A program made the position numbers and the translations under genes. Shown here one piece after another: positions 57,966 through 64,000 of a stretch of DNA of 64,000 bases. Position 1 is the first letter of the stretch; every line of letters starts with the position of its first letter. The stretch is from positions 3,906,001-3,970,000 of the forward strand of contig NC_052140.2 of the NCBI RefSeq assembly GCF_016086655.4. Reading direction: 5' to 3'. The stretch comes from Lepeophtheirus salmonis. Its lineage: Eukaryota > Arthropoda > Copepoda > Siphonostomatoida > Caligidae. The notes under the pieces were generated by a model, which was not told the origin of the DNA, did not search any database, and saw only the letters and a program-made list of their open reading frames with translations.

Positions 57966-58645
57966 AATGGGGACTCAAACTTTTGCAAGTAGCATTTTCA
58001 TTAAGATTTAATGCCGTTTATTTTTAATTATGAGGCCTCATTATACAACCAAACACCAGCTGAAACCATAATAAACAAGTTTTGTTCTTATAACATGTCC
58101 CTTAGTGTCAAAATGACGCAGCAACAATAAAAAAAAGTCGTGTGCAATTTCTTACTTGCCAGGGTCAGGGCTGGGAAGACTGCAATGACCCTTGGGATCT
58201 CCATCCCGACTGATTACAACATCAAAAAGTCAATGACATCCCCATATAGCCAAGAAAAATCAAAATTTCTGGAACAATAATATAACTGACTTCTGGATTC
58301 CCTCCATGTGGCCCTAATCTACATTTATCACAACCCTGAGGACTTTGTAGTTTGGACGTCATGAAGAAGAATGTATGCCGCTCCTCGCATCCCAATTTGG
58401 AATTGAGTCCAAGCTGCTATCGTAACAGTGTGGTACGACATGGACACGTCTTTCATTGTTAAGAGCTGTCCATCTGTTAGCTGCTGTGTTAAGGATGTTA
58501 TTGCTTCTAAAGAAGGACATATTTAATAAAAATATAACTAGGTAAATACAGTATTGAAACATATCACAAATTAGTTTTCAGTTGTTTTTTGTTAATTTCA
58601 TAAAAGTTTAGCCATGGCATTGCAAGTTTTGTGTTCCTACTCTTT
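57966..58645 (+). mobile_element. deleted mariner-like element
   Basis: The left end GGGGACTCAAACTTTTGCAA and right end TTGCAAGTTTTGTGTTCCT are imperfect inverted copies (about 57970 and 58619). They enclose 680 bp that carries N- and C-terminal transposase remnants on the plus strand. Confidence 0.6.
58160..58525 (+). pseudogene. mariner-like transposase with core deletion
   Basis: The N-terminal part reads VRAGKTAMTLGISIPTDYNI, KKSMTS: a helix-turn-helix (AGKSAxTIAKDLGIS type). The tail appears in three shifting frames: FWIPSMWP near 58290; LRTL/FVVWTS near 58340 (remnant of the NPLDYFVW block); then VQAAIVTVWYDMDTSFIVKS and CVKDVIASKEGHI to about 58525, matching the usual LKAAI..AW..M...YV.K.C..F..RV..VI...GGHIE. 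The catalytic Asp blocks are lost and frameshifts are frequent. Confidence 0.7.
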
Positions 58646-58831
58646 AGAAACTGTTTGTTTATTGTGGGGAAAAAATCAATAATTTATAGAGGAAACGGAG
58701 GACAGTTGCAACCTGCTCTTTTTTTAACTTAAAAAACATAACAGACACAAAACTTTTGGGATTGATCTTTATCTGATATAATACTAGGTGTAGTAAATAA
58801 ATACATTATTTTCCAATAGTTGGCCTTGTAT

Positions 58832-59235
58832 AAGTGTCATTGGTTTACGCAAGATGACGTTAGAAAGATAAGATTATATAATAATAATAAAATTTTAACA
58901 ATTTTGTGATTTTTTGACTCATTATTGTTTGAGTGCTCGTCAAAGATGGAATTACGCCATTTTCAACAGTTCTTATTCAAACAAGGTGAAAACACAAGCC
59001 AGGTCCATAAAAATGCAAATAGTATTTATTGTCCTTATACTAAAACAGCTAATCATGCGCAATTTGGGCTTCGATGATTCAGATTCGTTAATTTTGATGT
59101 CAAAATACACCACACTTCGGAAGGCCAACTGTCGAAAATATTGATTAACCATTGGAAATCGTCAAGTCCGACCGTCATGTAAGCACTATTTGGTTGCTCA
59201 GGAGATAAACATTAATGAATTTAAAATAATGGATT
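58832..59235 (+). mobile_element. deleted mariner derivative, copy 2
   Basis: It is alignable along its length with 50290-50700: GTTAGAAAGATAAGA, TTTTTGACTCATTATTGTTT, GAAAACACAAGCCAGG, GGCCAACTGTCGAAAA, AAGTCCGACCGTCA and AATTTAAAATAATGGATTTA. Translated with frameshifts it gives KGENTSQVHKNANSIYCPYT, NHAQFGL.FRFVNFDVK: a mariner N-terminal domain more decayed than copy 1. It ends at the same deletion point. Confidence 0.75.
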
Positions 59236-59744
59236 TATTGTTATTACACCATATTAAAAGTCAATATTCTATATTTCAAAATTCATAAGTCAAACTAATT
59301 TGTAGGAAAACTACTTACTTGTATAACATTTAAATAGACAAAAACAATAGCAAACATAAAAAGTTATGTTTTGCTTAAACATGTCTATGTCAAACCCCAC
59401 TTCGATTCATTGAGCAGTCTCTCCTATAGCAAACCCAGTCTCCCTATTTAAATGTGAAGAACAAATGTTTTTGTTTGTAACTTCTAAGTATTTATTCATG
59501 ATTCATTCTTATTTTTGTAATTGATTTGGAACAGGGGAAATCCAACAAATAAATATAATTATAAAAAAACAAAAATAAGGTGATTTTCAGCTTATTTGAA
59601 ACAAAGTTAATTAATCTTTTGTTTTCCCTTTCTTGTCTTTCATAAAACAACTTTCCTTTCAACCTACATATTTTTATAAATAATCATTCATGATTAAAAA
59701 AAAAATAGGAATATATGAAGTAGTTCGTTTAAACTTGAAACCTT

Positions 59745-59850
59745 TTCTTCCATCTCATCGCTGCTTACAGATAATGTAATAGAATATCATGACAGCTAAA
59801 AAGCTGCTCCTCTTCCAAACATTATTCAAATTGTCAATCAACGGAGGCTC
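59745..59850 (+). repeat. dispersed repeat A core
   Basis: ATCGCTGCTTACAGATAATG, AATATCATGACAGCTAAAAA and GCTGCTCCTCTTCC match the conserved centre of repeat A. Confidence 0.55.
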
Positions 59851-59984
59851 TATCATGCACGTATACAAGAGGGTTAGATGCACTGGGAAATTACTACAAT
59901 GACTGATCATAAGTTCAGATCCCAATTTGTTCATAATTTTTTTTTTAAATAGTTTTATTTTGATGGGTATCAAAAAAGAGACTC

Positions 59985-60500
59985 TCAGGCCCCCTGGCTT
60001 TCATGACCTCTAACAGGAAGTGATGTCGGATCCTCATGTATGAGGAAACCCCCAAGTCACCCTCTTGATGGTCTTAGTCGCCACATTGAAGTCTTTAGCG
60101 AGGCGATGAATCGATTTTGGTGGGGCCCTCCTTGATCTTCTTTTCCAAACGGGACATGAACTCTGGATCCCTCCTTAAATTGTGCCCTACACTTCCTGTT
60201 TTCCAGGATATATTACTTCCATCATTAAATATCTTGGCCATCAACCAGCAACCAGGCTCCTGGAGCACTTCACAATGTCCATAATCCTCACCACTTCAAC
60301 TTCAGCATCTAGATCTGAAATGCACTGTCATTTGGCTTTTTGGTCACTAATGACGACGAGATGATTAAATTTTTATTTAAGGTTGATTATGCCCAAATGA
60401 TGGCTGAACCAGAATGTCAGAAAATAATCATTAAATCTTCCTATATTAACAATAAAATAAACATTACTTAATAGTCCATGTTTTGCTGCCCAACCCCGTA
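59985..60500 (-). mobile_element. mariner-like element, 3'-truncated, minus strand
   Basis: The 5' terminal repeat lies at 60473-60500 (AGTCCATGTTTTGCTGCCCA on the plus strand), the same family as 2035-2052. About 130 bp inside, the transposase frame gives ISDLDAEVEVVRIMDIVKCS and RSLVAG. In following frames it gives RRDPEFMSRLEKKIKEGPTK, IDSSPR and YMRIRHHFLLEVMKARG. This covers the two helix-turn-helix units and the linker (usual RRDPEFI..LKKKIEEDPTKS). The element stops near 59985, before any catalytic residue, and no second terminal repeat is present. It preserves more of the N-terminal region than the 2025 copy. Confidence 0.8.
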
Positions 60501-60599
60501 TACATAAAATAATCCTTTGAAAGTTCGACTATGCTTTATAACTATGATCAAAGCTGGATATTTCAACTAGTATATAAATAAAAGATGAATTTTGCTATT

Positions 60600-60745
60600 T
60601 TGATGGGCTTACTAATTATTAATTAATTTTCTAGTTAATAAAATACAGTTAAGACAAGCTCAGTTAATGACAGTAATACTTATAACTACATAATTATGAA
60701 AATTTGCTTTATTTTATACTACGCCCATTATTTTGGAGTTGGCAA
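60600..60745 (+). repeat. dispersed repeat D, copy 1
   Basis: TCTAGTTAATAAAATACAGT, CAAGCTCAGTTAATGACAGT and AATACTTATAACTACATAAT match 63405-63480 (TCTAGTAAATAAAATAAAGC, CAAACTCAGTATATGGCAGT, AATACTTATAATCTTG). A related opposite part (AACTACGAGCAAAGCTG...) lies at 61120-61180. Confidence 0.6.
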
Positions 60746-60844
60746 ACTAAGGAGTGAATTTCATTTTTCTAAGCTCTTGTCATTATTATTCTGGAAGAAT
60801 GAACTTCTTATTTTACTTCTTCAATTATATTCAAAACCAGATTA

Positions 60845-61055
60845 AACATTTGTGTGTGCTTATAAAAGACATTGAAGATTTGTTGCGGATTATTCCTTTT
60901 TGGACTTAGAGTAGAATTAAGGATTGAATTTTGAGTAGATTCTGCCTATGTCCATGTTTATTTCCGTTTCCCACTCTCCCCTCGTCACAAATGCCCGTAG
61001 ACCATCTAATGAAACGTCAAGTTCTTTTTTTTATCTCAGATCTCTGAGGATATAG
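60845..61055 (+). repeat. dispersed repeat A
   Basis: GTGTGTGCTTATAAAAGACA, GGACTTAGAGTAGAATTAAG, TCCATGTTTATTTCCG and CCATCTAATGAAACGTCAAG follow the 7990 copy order, although decayed. Confidence 0.55.
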
Positions 61056-61189
61056 CCCTAACTTATCATCACTGGTGTTTTAGTGTGGTACTATCTTTAC
61101 ATATTGCTATTATATAACTACGAGCAAAGCTGATTAATTCAGCTATTACATCAATAAAAGGTGAATTTTGTTACTTTACTGTTCTGTCT

Positions 61190-61960
61190 AAAAAATTTAA
61201 AAAAATATTTTTATTTTTCACGAAAAAAAAATCATCAATCTATAATCTGAAGCGATATAGAATCGAATCAAATAAATATTTGTTTCATTATTTATTTTCT
61301 CCTTTCATGATAACGAAAGGATTACAAAATATATATTTATATACTTTGAAGAATCACTTACAAAAAATGATGAAATAATACCTTTCTCAGAATGTCTCCT
61401 CATATTGCTATTAGCATACATGTTTGTATATGTATGCATACAAATAAACGTTTATTGAACGAAAGCCTTTTGATGCATTAATGTATTAAGCATAAAAATT
61501 CCACTCAATTAGTGGTAAAAGAATTATGTAAATATGATTGTGACTTTTTTAGATAATGTCATCAGAGTTACAGAATGTATTGTATTTTGTACAAATATGT
61601 ATGTACATAAATACTGGTGATATCAATGTATCCTGGGTTCAAGCCAGCTTCTAAACCGCTACACCGTAAGAGAGAACTTTTTTTTAAATACATAAAAGAA
61701 CCAGTTTGTAAAAAGTATATTTGTAAGGGTTTGTATTCTCTGTATTCAATCAGTCTACCTCCTGGTTTCTACTCAGGCTCTACAAAAATCCCATTCCTAT
61801 TGATACATATACCAGCTTGACAGAAAGTTCTCGAACATACTCACCTTAGCACAATATCTCTAAAGTATTTGTATATTTTGGGAACTTTTAAAAAATACGA
61901 TTTTACGAACTTAGTATAGCTTAAAACTTTAAAAAAAGAAAAAGTCTGCTGTGATCAACA
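61190..61960. other. AT-rich DNA without recognised feature
   Basis: CCTGGGTTCAAGCCAGC at 61629 resembles a tRNA T arm, but no other tRNA part is present. Confidence 0.4.
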
Positions 61961-61964
61961 ACAT

Positions 61965-62400
61965 ATACAAAATGTTGGTAAATGAGATTGAGATTGCTAC
62001 CGTCTTGCAATCCGGGATAACTCCGACATAAGTTTCCAAGCATACAGGGGCAGCAAAAAGCATAGTTTACCTTGTTACCTTGTGTCGAGCAATTGGAGGG
62101 ATAGGACGACAAATATATAAGTGGTCAACCTCGGTTCATCACCTCTGTGATCAAGTCAAGGCCACTTTAATGTGGCTCAATAAATCACCATGCTCGAAGA
62201 GGAAGTGTGGCATAGATTCAACAGGTTTTTGGGACTACCCTTTCGTCTTACAACAGAATGGGGGCTCTCTATACCGCAAAGACGACGCAAATGTGGTTGG
62301 AAACTTATCTTCCGAACCGCTGGGTTCTGATCAAAGAAAATGCAGCCCTATACAGCCGGACCTGCAACCCCTTGGATCACAGAATCGGTGGTAGATTTGA
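61965..62400 (+). pseudogene. mariner-like transposase, catalytic-domain fragment
   Basis: The clear part begins near 62215: FVLQQNGGSLYRK in one frame, then in another TAKTTQMWLETYLPNRWVLI, KENAALYS and NPLDHRIGGRFE, ending at a stop near 62400. It corresponds to YVFQQDGAPAHTA...TQxWLxxxLP...SPDLNPLDH of mariner-like DDE domains. The second catalytic Asp (QQDGAP) has become Asn (QQNGGS); the third (NPLD) is kept. Frameshifts separate the blocks. The preceding 61965-62200 stretch is GC-richer but not recognisable. This is the only relic here that retains the region between the second and third catalytic residues. Confidence 0.78.
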
Positions 62401-62574
62401 GTGATAAAAAGGTCCATTAAATTCTGAACAATTATCAATTCAATAATTAATAAAGATTGAGTGATTGAAATTAATTCATATTTCGATATATTAAAGCACA
62501 AATAATAAGTTACAAAACAAAACAGACCTGAGCTCTCTAGCTTATGTACAAGTTGAGAAAATGAAAATTCAACA

Positions 62575-63115
62575 TGAACAACAAATTTCCATTTGAGCAC
62601 TCAAAGCAGTTGGGTGTCTCCAGAATCATCGTCTCTGTCGTCAGCAAGTCCAAAACGTTTAGAGGAAGAAGGAATCGGTCAAAAGGGCCAAACTGGACAC
62701 GGAGAAGATAACGAAAACAGACTAAGCCCATGAGGGTCCAAGCAAAGATATCGGGGTTCCACACAATCTGTCCAGGGAGCTATCAAAAAAGTAGGTGGAA
62801 TGAGCCTTATGAGGGTAAAAGTCCACTTTTATGTACCTGAATGCAATGTCACTCTTTTGAAGGAGTATTTTGCACTCTTTTTTAAGACTTATGGCCCTCT
62901 TCACCCCTGATGCCAACCCCCTCGAATGCAACCAAAAGGTGTACTGTCCGTTATCCAAACACCGAGGCACTTCAAAACCACTTTAAGCCAGCACTGAACG
63001 CCATGGCAAAGGACTACATCCGCAGTGGGTGCCAAGTCTTCTGCCGCCGCTTGGAAGTCATCATTGCCTCTAGCGGTGGGCTACATAAAGCATTTAGAGA
63101 GCTTAGACACACATC
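62575..63115 (+). pseudogene. mariner-like transposase with core deletion
   Basis: The N-terminal part reads FEHSKQLGVSRIIVSVVSKS, KTFRGRRNRSKGPNWTRRR: helix-turn-helix (LGVSRxTVxRVV) and the basic linker. About 250 bp of weakly readable sequence follow. The tail (62940-63107) is open: TEALQNHFKPALNAMAKDYI, RSGCQVFCRRLEVIIASSGG, matching the family's C-terminal helices and end. The three catalytic Asp blocks are absent. Shared RSGCQxFxRRLExIIASSGG-type ends suggest this tail is young, while the N-terminal part carries a stop. Confidence 0.8.
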
Positions 63116-63394
63116 TATTTTTTAATTATTAACTTTTTTTAAATTATATTTCGAATTAATAAATTATACATCTTGTTGAAGTTTAAAATTCAAAGTTTTC
63201 AGATTTTAATCAACCACTCGGTAATTAATATGTATGCTTGAATAAAATTATTTTTGAAAGCACTATGGCCAATGTTATATTAATTTTTATAAATGTCCGT
63301 TCATGTTCTGTCAAGTCAAAATATCTACTAGAGATGTACCAATAACCAGTTTGGCCAATACCGTGTAATGGGCAGTTTTTAACCGGAGTATTTA

Positions 63395-63490
63395 TCATTT
63401 ATTAATGTTCTAGTAAATAAAATAAAGCTGAAACAAACTCAGTATATGGCAGTAATACTTATAATCTTGTAAAATTGCACAGCCTTAGCC
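63395..63490 (+). repeat. dispersed repeat D, copy 2
   Basis: Direct-orientation match to 60600-60690, about 2.8 kb away, with roughly three-quarters identity by eye. Confidence 0.55.
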
Positions 63491-63499
63491 TTACTCCTG

Positions 63500-64000
63500 T
63501 ATCATGGCAAACCTGTGTTTACTCGTCTCCAGATTTCAATAACCTCCTTATAAATTAGTTTGGAAATATCATAATCTCTTGAATTAGGCTTATTTTTGTG
63601 AAGAAACTAGCTAAATTAAATAACTAGACGGATAGTAGGAGGAACTGTCTCATTAAGAAACAATGATGACCTCCAATTTTTTTAAACTTTCACTTTTATT
63701 CACCACCGCTTTCCTAATTCCTCACATTTTCCATTGCAGTGACTGTAATTTCTCAGAGCACAACACAAGTTTTTCCTCCCATATTATGTGATATTTATGT
63801 GATATACCATAAAATTTGCATCGTTTCATTATTTATTTTTTAATGTAATCTTATAAAAATGGAGGTTTCAATTAGTTTGTTTTTTTAGTTCTGATTTAAT
63901 TTTTAGGGTTGATATTAATCTTATAAAAATGGAGGTCCATAAATAAATGAAAAAATATATTTCCATTTTTTAACTTCAAAATGCTACTATATAGGCCTGT
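63500..64000. other. AT-rich DNA with a short duplicated phrase
   Basis: ATCTTATAAAAATGGAGGT occurs at 63849 and 63918, about 70 bp apart, a small local duplication. Nothing else was recognised. Confidence 0.5.

Noticed and set aside
61629..61650. T-arm-like CCTGGGTTCAAGCCAGC
   Set aside because: Only a four-pair stem with a GTTCAAG loop; no D arm, anticodon arm or acceptor stem at suitable distance.

Overview
The window is about 64 kb of very AT-rich, gene-poor eukaryotic DNA. Homopolymer runs are frequent, no operons or bacterial-type genes are present, and there is one 100-base assembly gap at 40658-40757. The dominant content is decayed Tc1/mariner-superfamily transposons, together with a piggyBac relic, a Gypsy retrotransposon fragment, isolated LTR pieces and several families of short dispersed repeats. 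This repeat profile, and the mariner-like transposases whose third catalytic residue lies in an NPLDY-type motif, suggest an arthropod, most likely a parasitic copepod such as a sea louse. The organism is inferred from style and was not tested.

Layout. 0-5.5 kb: a short unassigned reading frame, two internally deleted mariner-like elements and a palindromic MITE. 6-15 kb: dispersed repeats, a DDE-core fragment with perfect 16-bp terminal repeats, a deleted mariner with TA target duplication, and a long-inverted-repeat element. 15.6-25 kb: mostly AT-rich DNA with three local duplications and a diverged repeat pair. 25.5-33 kb: a small MITE with a transposase fragment, a Gypsy element (primer-binding site, gag, protease, start of RT), a piggyBac relic between two TTAA sites, and a Tc1 tail. 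35-43.6 kb: five mariner-like relics, including two in tandem, and an isolated LTR with TG...CA ends. 46-52 kb: several palindromic MITE copies, a deleted mariner, and a duplication ending in a MITE. 54.9-63.1 kb: seven more mariner-like relics.

No host gene could be identified with confidence. None of the transposase or retroelement frames is intact, so the window behaves as a transposon graveyard, either intergenic or inside a large intron. The most striking pattern is that many relics from different families have the same architecture: the N-terminal helix-turn-helix region is joined almost directly to the C-terminal tail, with the catalytic core missing. Two copies of one such derivative share the same deletion, so at least one deleted form was itself mobilised. 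A palindromic MITE family carries a conserved TGACGTCA (CRE-like) core.
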